A DNA stretch of 64,000 nt, from the NCBI RefSeq assembly GCF_018860705.1, contig NZ_JAHKQA010000002.1, forward strand, positions 62,001 to 126,000, read 5' to 3'. Below are positions 26,271 to 36,713 of the stretch, piece by piece. Each line of letters starts with the position of its first letter. The stretch's first letter is position 1. Under the pieces are notes generated by a model. The model ran no database searches and was not told the DNA's origin. It saw nothing but the letters and a program-made list of their open reading frames with translations. This stretch comes from Citreicella sp. C3M06 (lineage in GTDB: Bacteria; Pseudomonadota; Alphaproteobacteria; Rhodobacterales; Rhodobacteraceae). The position numbers were made by a program, and so were the translations under genes.

Positions 26271-27792
26271 AGTGCTTATTCCCGGGCAGGTGTCTTTGCG
26301 GACCCTGGCCGACATCTATTGGAACGCGACCGATGTGGTACTCTGCGACTCCGCCTATCCCGGCATCGAGCGCGCCGCGGCGCGCATCGCCGAAGTGGCC
26401 GCGGGAAACGCACCGGTTTACGGCGTCAACACCGGTTTCGGCAAGCTGGCCTCGATCCGGATCGAAAGCGCGGATGTGGCGACGCTTCAGCGCAACCTGA
26501 TCCTCAGCCATTGTTGCGGGGTCGGGACACCGCTCTCGCCCGAAGTCGTGCGCCTCGTCATGGTGCTGAAACTCATGTCGCTCGGGCGCGGCGCATCGGG
26601 GGTTCGCAGCGACATCATCGACATCATGCAGGCGATGCTCGCCGCAGGGGTCCTTCCTGTCATCCCGGAAAAAGGCTCTGTCGGGGCCTCCGGAGACCTC
26701 GCCCCGCTGTCACATATGGCCGCGGCGATGATCGGAGAAGGCGAAGCCTTTTATCAAGGCGAGCGTCTTGCCGCCCGCGATGCGTTGACGCGCTGCGGCC
26801 TTTCGCCCGTGACCCTCTCGGCCAAGGAAGGACTCGCGCTGATCAACGGCACGCAGGTCTCCACGGCGCTGGCGCTCGCCGGACTGTTCCGCGCCGAGCG
26901 CGCGCTGCAAGGCTCGATCGTGACGGGGGCGCTGTCGACCGATGCCGCCATGGGCTCCACGGCGCCGTTTGCCGAAGAAATCCACACCCTGCGCGGTCAT
27001 CGCGGTCAGATCGAAGTTGCGGCGACCCTGCGCAATCTTCTGGCGCAGTCTGAAATCCGCGCCAGCCACGCCGACAATGACGAACGTGTTCAGGACCCTT
27101 ATTGCCTGCGCTGCCATCCGCAGGTTTCGGGCGCCTGCCTTGACCTTCTGCGCCAAGCGGCAAGCACGCTTGAGATTGAAGCCAACGCCGCCACCGACAA
27201 CCCGCTGGTGCTGTCCAATGGCGATGTGGTTTCCGGCGGCAACTTCCATGCCGAGCCAGTCGCCTTTGCCGCCGATATGATCGCCCTCGCCGTGGCCGAG
27301 ATCGGCTCCATCGCACAACGTAGGATTGCCATGCTGGTCGATCCAGCGCTGAGCTTTGGTCTGCCGGCCTTCCTGTCGCCCAAACCCGGACTCAACTCCG
27401 GGTTGATGATTGCCGAAGTGACCTCTGCCGCGCTTATGAGCGAGAACAAGCAGCTCTCGCATCCGGCCTCGGTCGACTCGACCCCGACATCGGCCAATCA
27501 GGAAGACCATGTGTCCATGGCCTGCCACGGCGCCCGCCGCCTGCTGCAGATGACGCAGAACCTGTTCCACATCATCGGAATCGAGGCGTTGACCGGCGCG
27601 CAGGGCGTCGAATTGCGTGGCCCGCTAACCACCTCCGCGCCGCTTTGCGCCGCGATCACCGTCCTGCGCGAAGACGTCGCCGCCATCGTCAACGATCGGC
27701 TCATGGCGCCCGACCTTGAAGCGGCGGCCGAGCTGGTTCACTCGGGCAAGCTGGCCCGCTCGGTCTACGACCTGCTGCCCGAGGTGTTCTGA
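26263..27792 (+). CDS. hutH: Histidine ammonia-lyase
   Basis: This 509-residue MIO-dependent lyase converts L-histidine to urocanate and ammonia (first step). The self-cyclising Ala-Ser-Gly triad is in [16 protein letters not shown] (about residues 140-155), and the active-site [11 protein letters not shown] lies near residue 53; the length is typical. The start ATG overlaps hutI, and the stop overlaps the hutG start (TGATG), fitting one operon. Confidence 0.97.
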   Translation: MAEVLIPGQVSLRTLADIYWNATDVVLCDSAYPGIERAAARIAEVAAGNAPVYGVNTGFGKLASIRIESADVATLQRNLILSHCCGVGTPLSPEVVRLVMVLKLMSLGRGASGVRSDIIDIMQAMLAAGVLPVIPEKGSVGASGDLAPLSHMAAAMIGEGEAFYQGERLAARDALTRCGLSPVTLSAKEGLALINGTQVSTALALAGLFRAERALQGSIVTGALSTDAAMGSTAPFAEEIHTLRGHRGQIEVAATLRNLLAQSEIRASHADNDERVQDPYCLRCHPQVSGACLDLLRQAASTLEIEANAATDNPLVLSNGDVVSGGNFHAEPVAFAADMIALAVAEIGSIAQRRIAMLVDPALSFGLPAFLSPKPGLNSGLMIAEVTSAALMSENKQLSHPASVDSTPTSANQEDHVSMACHGARRLLQMTQNLFHIIGIEALTGAQGVELRGPLTTSAPLCAAITVLREDVAAIVNDRLMAPDLEAAAELVHSGKLARSVYDLLPEVF

Positions 27793-28604
27793 TGGATCCA
27801 GTCCGGATTACACGTGGCAACAGCCCGCTTGTGCTAAGCTCGCCCCATACCGGCACTTTTGTGCCCGATGACATCCGGGCCAAGCTCAACGACGAGGGAC
27901 AGCGCCTGCGCGACACCGATTGGCATATCGAAGAACTCTATGCGGGGCTGATCCCCGATGCGACATGCGTGCAAGCCACCTTTCATCGCTATGTCATCGA
28001 CGCCAACCGCGACCCGTCGGGGCAATCGCTCTATCCGGGGCAGACGACCACGGGTCTGGTGCCGCTAACCACCTTCGACAACACACCGATCTGGCGGGAG
28101 GGCGACGAGCCAAACGCCGCCGAGGTTGCCCGCCGCACGGCGCAATTCCATGCCCCATATCATGCCGCGCTCGCGGCCGAACTGGCGCGGGTAAAGGCGA
28201 TCCATGGCTATGCGGTGCTTTATGATTGCCACTCGATCCGATCAGTCATTCCATGGCTCTTCGAGGGCACCCTGCCCGATTTTAACATCGGCACCGATGG
28301 CGGGCGCACCTGCGACCCCCGGATCGAGGCAGCCGCCCATGCGGGCACACAGGCGACAAGGCGCACAGAGGTGCTGAACGGTCGTTTCCGCGGCGGCTGG
28401 ACCACCCGCCACTACGGCCAGCCATCTCAAGGGATCCACGCGATCCAGATGGAACTGGCGCAGGCCTCACATCTGGCGAGCGAAGAGCCCCCATTCGCCC
28501 TGAGCGAGGCGAAATGCACAATTCTGCGCCCGCAGCTCACCGATATTCTGACCCGAATCCTGCACGCCGCGGCCGAGGCCGCAAGACATGCCCCCCAGCA
28601 CTGA
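27792..28604 (+). CDS. hutG: N-formylglutamate deformylase
   Basis: This 270-residue member of the N-formylglutamate amidohydrolase family has SPHTGTFVP near the N-terminus and YDCHSIRS around residue 145, both family metal/substrate motifs. It releases formate and L-glutamate in the fifth hut step. It overlaps hutH by one base and is followed 13 bases later by hutU. Confidence 0.93.
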   Translation: MDPVRITRGNSPLVLSSPHTGTFVPDDIRAKLNDEGQRLRDTDWHIEELYAGLIPDATCVQATFHRYVIDANRDPSGQSLYPGQTTTGLVPLTTFDNTPIWREGDEPNAAEVARRTAQFHAPYHAALAAELARVKAIHGYAVLYDCHSIRSVIPWLFEGTLPDFNIGTDGGRTCDPRIEAAAHAGTQATRRTEVLNGRFRGGWTTRHYGQPSQGIHAIQMELAQASHLASEEPPFALSEAKCTILRPQLTDILTRILHAAAEAARHAPQH

Positions 28605-28617
28605 AAGGCCCGAAAAG

Positions 28618-30315
28618 ATGACCAATCCCCGTCACAATCAACGCGACATCTTCCCGCCCACCGGGACCGAGCTCAACGCGAAAAGCTGGCTCACCGAGGC
28701 GCCGCTGCGGATGCTGATGAACAACCTGCATCCCGATGTGGCCGAGAACCCGCATGAGCTTGTCGTCTATGGCGGCATCGGGCGCGCCGCGCGCACATGG
28801 GAAGACTTCGACGCCATCGTCGCGGCGCTCAAGGATCTTGAGGCCGACGAGACCCTGCTCGTGCAATCGGGCAAACCCATTTCCATCGTGCGCACCCATC
28901 CCGATGCGCCGCGCGTTCTGATCGCCAATTCGAACCTCGTGCCGAACTGGGCCAATTGGGAGCATTTCAACGAATTGGATAAAAAAGGCCTGATGATGTA
29001 CGGCCAGATGACCGCCGGGTCGTGGATCTACATCGGCGCGCAGGGCATCGTTCAGGGCACCTATGAAACCTTCGCCGAAGCGGGCCGTCAGCATTATGGC
29101 GGCGACCTGACCGGCAAGTGGATCCTGACCGGCGGGCTGGGCGGCATGGGCGGCGCGCAGCCGCTGGCCGCTGTCATGGCCGGGGCCTGCTGCCTTGCTG
29201 TCGAATGCGACGAGACCCGCGCCGATTTCCGCATCCGCACCCGCTATTGCGATGAAAAGACCCATGATCTTGACGAAGCGCTGGCGATGATCGAACGCTG
29301 GACCAAGGCGGGCGAGGCGAAATCCGTGGCGCTGATCGGCAATGCCGCCGATGTCTTCCCCGAGATCCTGCGCCGCATGCAGGCGGGCGAAGCGCTCCCC
29401 AATGCGCGCCCCGATATCGTCACCGACCAGACCTCTGCCCATGACCCGTTCCACGGCTATCTGCCGAGCGGCTGGAGCGTCGCCGAATGGCGCGAGAAAC
29501 AGGAAAGCGATCCGGAAGCGGTGAACCGCGCCGCGCGGGCGTCGATGAAGGATCACGTCGAAGCCATGGTCGGTTTCTGGAACGCCGGTGTGCCGACCCT
29601 CGATTATGGCAACAACATTCGCCAGATGGCGCAGGAAGAAGGGCTCGAAAACGCCTTTGCCTTCCCCGGCTTCGTGCCCGCCTATATCCGTCCGCTGTTT
29701 TGCAAAGGCATCGGGCCGTTCCGCTGGGCGGCGCTGTCGGGCGATCCCGAAGATATCTACAAGACCGATCAGGCGATGAAGGAGCTGTTCCCCGAGAACG
29801 AGCATCTGCACCGCTGGCTGGACATGGCGCGCGAGCGCATCGCCTTTCAGGGGCTTCCCGCGCGGATCTGCTGGATCGGCCTTGGCGATCGTCACCGGGC
29901 TGGCCTCAAGTTCAACGAGATGGTCGCCAGTGGCGAGCTGAAAGCCCCGGTGGTGATCGGGCGCGATCATCTGGATTCCGGCTCTGTCGCCTCGCCCAAC
30001 CGCGAAACCGAATCCATGCGCGACGGCTCCGATGCGGTTTCCGACTGGCCGCTGCTCAACGCGCTGACCAACACCGCCTCTGGCGCGACATGGGTGTCGA
30101 TCCACCATGGCGGCGGCGTCGGCATGGGCTTCTCGCAGCACTCCGGCGTGGTGATCTGCGCCGACGGCACGCCCGAGGCCGCCAAGCGGCTGGAACGCGT
30201 GCTGTGGAACGATCCGGCCTCGGGCGTCTGGCGCCATGCCGATGCGGGCTACCCCGAGGCGATTGAATGTGCAAAGGCACATGGCCTGCGCCTGCCGCGG
30301 ATCCTTGGATCATGA
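28618..30315 (+). CDS. hutU: Urocanate hydratase (urocanase)
   Basis: This 565-residue NAD-dependent enzyme converts urocanate to 4-imidazolone-5-propionate (second step). Diagnostic segments include [12 protein letters not shown], the NAD-binding [15 protein letters not shown], and the C-terminal [20 protein letters not shown] region split over about residues 488-510. The ATG at 28618 is preferred over a 10-codon extension overlapping hutG. Overlaps hutD by four bases (ATGA). Confidence 0.96.
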   Translation: MTNPRHNQRDIFPPTGTELNAKSWLTEAPLRMLMNNLHPDVAENPHELVVYGGIGRAARTWEDFDAIVAALKDLEADETLLVQSGKPISIVRTHPDAPRVLIANSNLVPNWANWEHFNELDKKGLMMYGQMTAGSWIYIGAQGIVQGTYETFAEAGRQHYGGDLTGKWILTGGLGGMGGAQPLAAVMAGACCLAVECDETRADFRIRTRYCDEKTHDLDEALAMIERWTKAGEAKSVALIGNAADVFPEILRRMQAGEALPNARPDIVTDQTSAHDPFHGYLPSGWSVAEWREKQESDPEAVNRAARASMKDHVEAMVGFWNAGVPTLDYGNNIRQMAQEEGLENAFAFPGFVPAYIRPLFCKGIGPFRWAALSGDPEDIYKTDQAMKELFPENEHLHRWLDMARERIAFQGLPARICWIGLGDRHRAGLKFNEMVASGELKAPVVIGRDHLDSGSVASPNRETESMRDGSDAVSDWPLLNALTNTASGATWVSIHHGGGVGMGFSQHSGVVICADGTPEAAKRLERVLWNDPASGVWRHADAGYPEAIECAKAHGLRLPRILGS

Positions 30316-30848
30316 GCAAGATCTACCCGGGGGTGGAGCGTCGCTTCACCCCTTGGAAAAACGGCGGCGGCGAGACCGCCGAGATCCTCTGCAAGCCAGA
30401 GGGCTCCGGGTTCGACAATTTCGACTGGCGGATCAGCACTGCGAAGGTCGGCCAATCCGGCCCCTTCTCGACCTTTCCCGGCATCAACCGGGTGCTCACG
30501 GTGATCGAGGGCGGTGCGATGCGCCTCACCTTTGCCGATGGCCAGATCATCGATTGCCAGCCGGACGGGGTGCCGCATTGCTTTTCGGGGGAGACGCTCT
30601 GTGTCGCCGAGCTACGCGGCGCAGAGCTGCTCGATCTGAACCTGATGGTGCGCGCGCCCCTGCTCGGCGCGGTCTATCAAAGCGGCGCGCACGTCCCGGG
30701 CGACGATCTATTGGCCTGTTATCTTTTTGCGTTGGATGACATGCCCTGTTTCGGGCTGAACCGGCACGATCTTCGCGACCTGCCGCTTGCCAGCGTCACT
30801 GTGCCTGACAACGCGCTTGTCCTGACGATCCGGCGCGGGAACGGCTGA
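30312..30848 (+). CDS. hutD: HutD family protein
   Basis: This 178-residue bicupin-fold protein is encoded with hut genes in many proteobacteria. Family marks are [15 protein letters not shown] near residue 12 and [16 protein letters not shown]. HutD has been proposed to limit or tune hut expression, possibly by binding urocanate or formylglutamate; no catalysis is established to my knowledge. It is the last gene of the hutIHGUD operon and converges on hutC with a two-base gap. Confidence 0.9.
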   Translation: MSKIYPGVERRFTPWKNGGGETAEILCKPEGSGFDNFDWRISTAKVGQSGPFSTFPGINRVLTVIEGGAMRLTFADGQIIDCQPDGVPHCFSGETLCVAELRGAELLDLNLMVRAPLLGAVYQSGAHVPGDDLLACYLFALDDMPCFGLNRHDLRDLPLASVTVPDNALVLTIRRGNG

Positions 30849-30850
30849 GC

Positions 30851-31585
30851 TCAGACGCCGAACTTCCCGTCGAACTCAGCGATCAGCTGATGCGCTTCAC
30901 CGGGATAGAGCAATCGCGCGCAGGTCACCCAATGGGCATCGATCTGCGTGCGACGCAGCATTTCGAGACAGGCCGCGCCCACCGGCAGCTCCAGTAGCGT
31001 CGCGTCGCGCCCCGATACATTAAGCGCCCGCACATGGTGCCGCGCCTTGGTCCACGGGATGGTTTTCAAAAGCCAGGATCCCGGCACTTCCTTGTTGAAA
31101 TCGACGCTCATGGCATCGGGCACCAACGTGGTATTGATCACCCGCGTTTCGAGACAGAAGGGTTCATCGTTCGAATAATGCAGCCCCTGAAGGAACAGCG
31201 CTTTGTCCTGTGCCTCGTCTTCGTTCAAGCTTAGAAGACGACGGTCTTGGGCATTTCCGGCGCGGCTTTCGCAGGACTGCAGAGACCATTTGTACCGCCG
31301 CCCAAGCGCAGCGACCTCCTCTGCGATATTGTTGATCGCAAGCACGGCGGATTCCGCGCGCGGCTGCGCCACGACCGTGCCGATACGCTTGCGCCGGATC
31401 ACGTAGCCTTCCGAGGCAAGGCGGATCATCACCTTGTTCATGGTCATGCGAGAGACGCCATATTGCTCTGCAAGCTCGGTCTCTTTGGGAAGCAGGAAGC
31501 CCGGCGGCCAAGTGCCATCGATGATCTTACGAGAAAATTCGTTCAGAATTCGGCCATGCAGCGTTTCCGACTTTTCTCTTGCCAT
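30851..31585 (-). CDS. hutC: Histidine utilisation repressor, GntR/HutC family
   Basis: This 244-residue regulator has an N-terminal GntR winged helix (LPKETELAEQYGVSRMTMNKVMIRLASEGY, about residues 32-61) and a C-terminal UTRA ligand domain, which binds urocanate in HutC proteins. ATG at 31585 with GAGAAG upstream is chosen; a TTG seven codons earlier is possible. The exact 12-base operator AAGTATATACTT lies about 90 bases upstream, implying autoregulation. It is the natural candidate to bind all four GTATATAC sites in the window. Confidence 0.9.
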   Translation of the reverse strand: MAREKSETLHGRILNEFSRKIIDGTWPPGFLLPKETELAEQYGVSRMTMNKVMIRLASEGYVIRRKRIGTVVAQPRAESAVLAINNIAEEVAALGRRYKWSLQSCESRAGNAQDRRLLSLNEDEAQDKALFLQGLHYSNDEPFCLETRVINTTLVPDAMSVDFNKEVPGSWLLKTIPWTKARHHVRALNVSGRDATLLELPVGAACLEMLRRTQIDAHWVTCARLLYPGEAHQLIAEFDGKFGV

Positions 31586-31675
31586 TCGACTTCTCGTCTT
31601 ACTCAACGGTTTCGTACGTCCCCGTCATAGAAGAGAACATGACCTCTCTTATCCAGATACCTTGGCAGGGTGCCC

Positions 31676-31687
31676 AAGTATATACTT
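31676..31687. promoter_or_regulatory. HutC-type operator upstream of hutC
   Basis: Perfect palindrome AAGTATATACTT, identical to the site at 21551-21562 upstream of the PotA-type gene. The position fits autorepression of hutC; no clear gene lies on the plus strand to its right until the convergent creatininase-family gene. Confidence 0.75.
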
Positions 31688-31699
31688 CGATTATTTCCG

Positions 31700-32029
31700 A
31701 CGCCGCGGAACCGGCGGCTGCAATGGCACGTGCTGAATTCTACAGGCGCTGTAAATTATACCGGCCATGCGCAGGCTCAGGGGAGACCGGAATGTCAGCC
31801 AGACGGCATCGGCAATCACGCCGTGCAGGAAGTGGTGGCGGCGATAGTGGCGGGCGTTGGTCATGCCATCGTTTACGCGGCCAGCCGCATTCACTTTACG
31901 GTCCCGCGGAACGGGATCGCCATTCGCCGCCCCCGCTTGGGTGCCATTCGCGTTCAAGCAAAGCAGCCCTTTATCGATCAGTGCCGTTCCCGGGGCAACG
32001 GCCGAGCTTCACGCGAGATCTTCGCGATA
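31700..32029. other. Unassigned intergenic stretch
   Basis: Between the hutC promoter and the creatininase-family gene. Open frames exist on both strands, but none has a convincing ribosome site, conserved motif or sensible composition, and I recognise no family. It could hold a decayed gene once driven by the operator at 31676. Confidence 0.4.
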
Positions 32030-32056
32030 CCGGGTGGGAAGGCCACTCCCACCCGG
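32030..32056 (-). terminator. Hairpin downstream of creatininase-family operon
   Basis: Perfect 10-bp stem CCGGGTGGGA / TCCCACCCGG with a 7-base loop, 28 bases beyond the stop of the last gene of the reverse operon. No T-run. Confidence 0.5.
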
Positions 32057-32084
32057 GTGGATCATATCGAATGACGGGCGGTGT

Positions 32085-32921
32085 CTACCCCCATTCAGGC
32101 GCGTTCGCGAGCTGGGAAAGCGGGACGCGGGCAATGTCCTCGAAGGCTTCCAGAATGCGCTCGACGGCGTGGTCAAGCGTCGCTTCGCCCTTTTCTGCGG
32201 TCGCGAGCGAGGCATTCCCGCAGGCGCCGCCCGGATTCATGTCCTGCACCTGCCACGCGGGTTTGATCGCGCTCTGCAGGCCCATGTTGCGATAGTTTGC
32301 GTCCCAGTCCTGCGCGGTGGACCTGAAGTCGCGCGCCTTTTCCATGACGACATTTTCCGGGTCGAGGGCGAGCATGACAGAGGTTTCCATGTCGCCGGCA
32401 TGGATGCCGTAGCGCCGTTCGCTGTCGGTATAGAGCCCCTCGGGCATGCCGAAACCGGACCACGCCATGCAAAAGACCAGCATATCGCAGCGAACGCGCA
32501 GTTCGCGCGCGACGATATCCATGACGCTGATGTTGCCGCCGTGGCTGTTGAGCAGGACCATCTTGCGCACCCCAGAGCGGGCGACGCTTTCGCCGATCTC
32601 GATCCACATGGCGATCAGCGTCGCGGCGGAATGGGTCAGCGTGCCCGGATAGCGCAGATGCTCGTTGCTCTTGCCGATGGCCTGAAAGGGCAGGAACAGA
32701 ACCGGGCTGTCCTCGGGCAGTCGCTCGGCGAGGCGGGCAACGATCCCCGAACCGATCGTGGTGTCGACCGAAATCGGCAGGTGCGGGCCGTGCTGTTCCG
32801 TGGCGCCCACCGGCAGCACCGCGATGAGCTTGTCATGGTCCAGCTTTGCAAAGGCTTCGCTGGTGTAATCCGACCAGTAATGTTTCAACGGTGTTCTCCA
32901 GAATTGGGCGTCAGGGGCCAT
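32085..32921 (-). CDS. Creatininase family protein
   Basis: This 278-residue protein has the family metal-site motifs PVGATEQHGPHLP (about residues 37-49), NSHGGN and IHAGDMETS. Creatininase-family enzymes are binuclear-metal amidohydrolases acting on cyclic or formamide compounds such as creatinine and formylaminopyrimidines. It follows a polyamine-type ABC importer, pointing to hydrolysis of the imported amide. The ATG at 32921 is the longest start; a TTG at 32888 with GGAG at ideal spacing (giving LKHYWSDY...) may be the true one. Confidence 0.85.
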   Translation of the reverse strand: MAPDAQFWRTPLKHYWSDYTSEAFAKLDHDKLIAVLPVGATEQHGPHLPISVDTTIGSGIVARLAERLPEDSPVLFLPFQAIGKSNEHLRYPGTLTHSAATLIAMWIEIGESVARSGVRKMVLLNSHGGNISVMDIVARELRVRCDMLVFCMAWSGFGMPEGLYTDSERRYGIHAGDMETSVMLALDPENVVMEKARDFRSTAQDWDANYRNMGLQSAIKPAWQVQDMNPGGACGNASLATAEKGEATLDHAVERILEAFEDIARVPLSQLANAPEWG

Positions 32922-32942
32922 GCCCCCGACGCGCTGGTTTGC

Positions 32943-34631
32943 TTAGCGGGCGTAAAGCCTGTCGAGCCGGATCAGCCGCCCCACGATGCCGAGCGTCGCG
33001 ATGGTCAGCACGATCAGGATGGCCGAGATCGCATGCGCCGTCGGTTCGAGCGCGAAGGTCGCCTCTGAATAGATGCGGACCGGCAGCGTCGTCGTCCGGG
33101 CGGTGGTCAGGAAGCTGGTGACGGTGACCTCGCCGAAACTCATCAGGAAGCCGACGATCCCGGCGGCGAAGAAACCGGGGGCCAGACCGGGCAAGACAAC
33201 CAGAAGGAACTGGCGCACCGGGCCTGCGCCCAAGCTGCTTGCGGCCTCTTCCTGTGCGCGGTCCAGTTGCAGGACCGACGCGGTCAAAAGCGTGATCACG
33301 AAGGGCAGCATCACCACCACGTGGATGGCGACCATGCCAAGGAAGGGCGGGATCATGTAATAGACCTGCAGCAGCTTCAGCATGCCGACCCCGACTGCGA
33401 TATGCGGCAGCGACAGCGGCAGCAGCCAGAACGCCAGCAGACCGCTTCGCCCGCGAAACGGGTATCTGGCCAGAGCAAAGGCGGCAGGCAGAGCAAGCGA
33501 CACGGCGATCACCGTGGCCACCACCGCAAGCTTGACCGAGACCATGAAGGCGGCGGTGTAATTGCCGTTGAACAGGACCGCCTCGTACCATTTCAGGGTA
33601 AAACCCTTGAACCCGGCAGCGGTGGCCAGCGGCACGTCGTTGAAGCTCTGGATGCAGACCAGCGCAAGCGGCAGCAGCAGCAGGCCGAGACTTGCCGCCA
33701 GCAGCAGCCGCGCAAGGGTCGGGCCGACGATCTCCGCGACACAGATCAGCCAGTGCGGAAGCGCAATCGGCTCGCTGGGTTTGCCCGAGGTCCAGGGCAT
33801 CATGCGATTGAGCGCCAGTGTGCAAAGCCCGGCGAAGGCCAGTCCAAGCACGGTCATGGTCAACGCGAGGGCCGAGGCCATGGGAGCGTTGAGGTTCGAG
33901 ATCGCCTCTTTCAGAACCAGCATACCGATGGTCCAGACCTTGCTGCCGCCCAGCAGGGTGGCGGACACATAGGCGGTGGTCGACATCAGGAAGACCATGA
34001 TCACCCCGGCGCGCAGCCCGGGAAGCGACAACGGAAGATCGACGGTAAGAAACCGCACCACCGGCGAGGCGCCAAGGCTTTCGGCGGCCTCATGCACGCG
34101 GGGCGAAGTGCTTTGCATCGTGTCGTAAAGCGCAAGCACGAGGAAGGGCATGAAGACCTGAGCCAGTCCTATGGCGACGGCACCGTGGGTAAAGAGCATG
34201 GTGCGCGCCTGCGGCAGCCCCAGAAAATCCAGAATGACGTTGATCAGCCCGTCCGGAGACAGCAGCAGCATGATCCCGAGCGAGCGCACCACGACGTTGG
34301 TCAGCAGCGGGATCAGGATCACCCCAAAGGCCAGCGCCCGCCATTTGCCGGGCATCCGCGTCAGCCAGAAGGCCAGTGGATAGCCCAGAAGCGCGGAGAG
34401 CACGGTGACTCCAGCGCCCAGCAGCACGGTTTCCAGAATGACCCCGAGGTAAAAGCCATCCCCCAGCACCAGCGCGAATTGCGCAAGGGAGGGCGGCTGG
34501 ATCAGCGGGCCGAACGGGTCCGGCACCGCGTGCAGCGACAGCAGCACAACGGCGATCACCGGCGCGGCGAAGGCCAGCAGCAGCCACAGAGTGACCGGCG
34601 CTGCTAGCGCCGGTCCCATCCATTTGTTCAT
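32943..34631 (-). CDS. Fused ABC transporter permease (two permease domains)
   Basis: This 562-residue protein joins two binding-protein-dependent permease domains. The first (about residues 1-280) is PotB-like, with EAA loop EAAESLGASPVVRFLTVDLP. The second (about 300-562) is PotC-like, with EEAASSLGAGPVRQFLLVVLP. Around twelve membrane segments are visible. One polypeptide therefore replaces the usual heterodimer, as in FbpB-type and some polyamine-type importers. It overlaps the binding-protein gene by four bases. Confidence 0.9.
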   Translation of the reverse strand: MNKWMGPALAAPVTLWLLLAFAAPVIAVVLLSLHAVPDPFGPLIQPPSLAQFALVLGDGFYLGVILETVLLGAGVTVLSALLGYPLAFWLTRMPGKWRALAFGVILIPLLTNVVVRSLGIMLLLSPDGLINVILDFLGLPQARTMLFTHGAVAIGLAQVFMPFLVLALYDTMQSTSPRVHEAAESLGASPVVRFLTVDLPLSLPGLRAGVIMVFLMSTTAYVSATLLGGSKVWTIGMLVLKEAISNLNAPMASALALTMTVLGLAFAGLCTLALNRMMPWTSGKPSEPIALPHWLICVAEIVGPTLARLLLAASLGLLLLPLALVCIQSFNDVPLATAAGFKGFTLKWYEAVLFNGNYTAAFMVSVKLAVVATVIAVSLALPAAFALARYPFRGRSGLLAFWLLPLSLPHIAVGVGMLKLLQVYYMIPPFLGMVAIHVVVMLPFVITLLTASVLQLDRAQEEAASSLGAGPVRQFLLVVLPGLAPGFFAAGIVGFLMSFGEVTVTSFLTTARTTTLPVRIYSEATFALEPTAHAISAILIVLTIATLGIVGRLIRLDRLYAR

Positions 34632-35671
34632 CCTGCGATTTCCCGGTCAAACTTCGACTGCCAAGCCGACCGGTTGGCATTGATGTAGTCCCAGTCAAAA
34701 TCGTTCATCTGCGCGACCTCTTCCGGCCCCATGACCTTGCCCTTCAGCTCTTCGGGGATGGTCACGTTGCTGACGGTGGGCGAATAATATGTCTCGCGCG
34801 CATAGGCCAGCATGCAGGGCTCGGAGAGATGCAGGTTGATCCACTCTTCGGCAAGCACCTGATTTTTCGTGCCCTCGGTGATGCAGGCAACGTTCATGGC
34901 CATGGCTGTGCCCTCGATCGGCTCGGCGATGGCGATGTTCGGGTTGCGGCTTTCCTGATACTTGCGGGTAAAGCTCGCGAACTCGACGGACAGATCGCAG
35001 ATGCCCTGATCGAACATCTCGAAAAGCTGCGCCTGACTGGACTGGATCGCGGCCAGCGGCTTTAGCTCCGCCACCTTGGCGATCACCTTGTCATAGTCCT
35101 TTTCGGTCCAGCCAAAGGCCTTGGCGGTCATCATCAGCGCCGACACCCCCTCGGCCCCCAGACCCTGCGGCCAGGCGATGCGGCCCTGCCATTCGGGGTT
35201 CCAGATATCCTTCCACGAGGTGATCGGCGCGCTGGCCTTGGTCTTGTCATAGACGATGGTGCAGGGGTTGAAGGCAACGCCGTAGCCGCCCAGCTTGGCC
35301 GCATCATAAAGGTTTTCGTATTGCGGCACGGCAGAGGTCGGGGCCTGCGTGACCTTGTCCTTCACCGCCTGACGGCTCTCGTAGATGTTGAGGTAGAGGA
35401 TATCAAAGCTGGGGCGCCCGCGCTCGGCATAGGCGCGGGCGCGACGGTCGACGGTGCCGCCAAGCACGTAGCTGACCTTGCAGCCGTATTTCTCGACCAG
35501 CGGCTTTTCGCAATATTCCTTGACCAGCTTCTCCTGAGTGCCGCCCCAGATGCCGACGACAAGCTCGTCGCCGGGCTTGGGCTGTGCCGAGGCGCTGCGC
35601 ACGAAATGAAACGGTGCGACAACACCCGCGCCAAGGGCGAGCTTGCCGAAGGTCCGTCTGGAAAATGTCAT
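34628..35671 (-). CDS. ABC transporter substrate-binding protein, Tat signal
   Basis: This 347-residue periplasmic protein has a twin-arginine signal (SRRTFGKLALGAG, residues 4-16) and a PotD/Fbp-like solute-binding fold (VVGIWGGTQEKLVKEYCEKP; SWKDIWNPEWQGRIAWP). The frame is open upstream, but the ATG at 35671 gives the correct signal and has AGGAGACTCCCC upstream. It serves the fused permease and the ATPase at 35685. Confidence 0.87.
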   Translation of the reverse strand: MTFSRRTFGKLALGAGVVAPFHFVRSASAQPKPGDELVVGIWGGTQEKLVKEYCEKPLVEKYGCKVSYVLGGTVDRRARAYAERGRPSFDILYLNIYESRQAVKDKVTQAPTSAVPQYENLYDAAKLGGYGVAFNPCTIVYDKTKASAPITSWKDIWNPEWQGRIAWPQGLGAEGVSALMMTAKAFGWTEKDYDKVIAKVAELKPLAAIQSSQAQLFEMFDQGICDLSVEFASFTRKYQESRNPNIAIAEPIEGTAMAMNVACITEGTKNQVLAEEWINLHLSEPCMLAYARETYYSPTVSNVTIPEELKGKVMGPEEVAQMNDFDWDYINANRSAWQSKFDREIAG

Positions 35672-35684
35672 GGGGAGTCTCCTG

Positions 35685-36713
35685 TCAGATGAAAGTGGTG
35701 GCACCGGGCAGCGCGGTGATGCTGCAGGTGGTGCCAACGGGGGGTGGGGTGAGGTCGGAAGGGGTAATCACGCGGATCATCCCCGAGAGCGTCTCGATTT
35801 CGGTCTCGAAGGTCTCGCCAAGGTAGGCGACACTCTTCAGCTCGCCCAGAACAGCCAGCGGACCGCCCGGCGCCCCGCTCAGGCGCAGACGCGCCGCGCG
35901 CAGCACGATAGAGGTGGCACCCTCGGGCGCGCCCTGACAGCTAAGGCCCGGCGCGGTGAACACGCCGTTCTTGACCGTGCCCTTCACCACCGTGCGCGCG
36001 CCAAGGAATTCGGCCGAAAACGCCGATGTCGGGGCATCGCAAAGCTGGCGCGGCGCGCCAAGTTCGCGGATCAGCCCGCCTTCCATCACCGCGACCCGGT
36101 CCGACATCGCCAGCGCTTCCTGCTGATCATGGGTCACGAAGATGGTGGTGATCCCAAGACGCTGCTGAAGCGATCGGATCTCGTCGCGCATCTCGCCGCG
36201 CAGATTGGCATCCAGATTGGACAGCGGCTCATCGAGCAAAAGCAATTCCGGTTCGACAACCAGCGCGCGGGCAAGCGCGACCCGCTGTTGCTGCCCCCCC
36301 GACAGCTGCGCGGGATACCGGTCGGCAAAGGCACCAAGGCCGACGGTTTCAAGCCCGGCTCTGGCCTTGTCGCGGCAATCAGCCTTGGAGAAATGCCGCA
36401 TCCTGAGCCCGAACCCGACATTGCCGAGCACCGTGAGGTGGGGAAACAGCGCGTAGGATTGAAAGACCACGCCGATGTTGCGCTGGTGAGGCGGTTTGCG
36501 GGTGATGTCCTTGCCGCCTAGCAGGACCGAGCCTTCGCTGGGGGGAACAAATCCGGCAATCATCCGCAGGGTGGTGGATTTGCCGCATCCGGACGGGCCG
36601 AGCAGCGACAGCAATTCGCCCTTGGGTATTTCAAGACTGAGACGATCCACCGCGCGGGTCTGGCCATAGGTCGCGGTCAGCCCGCTCAGGACAAGGTGGG
36701 GGTTGTTTTGCAT
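35685..36713 (-). CDS. ABC transporter ATP-binding protein (PotA/FbpC type)
   Basis: This 342-residue ATPase has Walker A LGPSGCGKST, signature LSGGQQQRV, Walker B LLLLDEPLSNLD, VTHDQQEAL and a C-terminal TOBE region. It is the first gene of the four-gene reverse operon (ATPase, binding protein, fused permease, creatininase-family enzyme), downstream of the LysR gene in the same direction. Confidence 0.9.
   Translation of the reverse strand: MQNNPHLVLSGLTATYGQTRAVDRLSLEIPKGELLSLLGPSGCGKSTTLRMIAGFVPPSEGSVLLGGKDITRKPPHQRNIGVVFQSYALFPHLTVLGNVGFGLRMRHFSKADCRDKARAGLETVGLGAFADRYPAQLSGGQQQRVALARALVVEPELLLLDEPLSNLDANLRGEMRDEIRSLQQRLGITTIFVTHDQQEALAMSDRVAVMEGGLIRELGAPRQLCDAPTSAFSAEFLGARTVVKGTVKNGVFTAPGLSCQGAPEGATSIVLRAARLRLSGAPGGPLAVLGELKSVAYLGETFETEIETLSGMIRVITPSDLTPPPVGTTCSITALPGATTFI

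Noticed and set aside
28537-30282. 581-codon minus-strand frame opposite hutU
   Set aside because: Antisense to an unmistakable urocanase; no ribosome site or motif.
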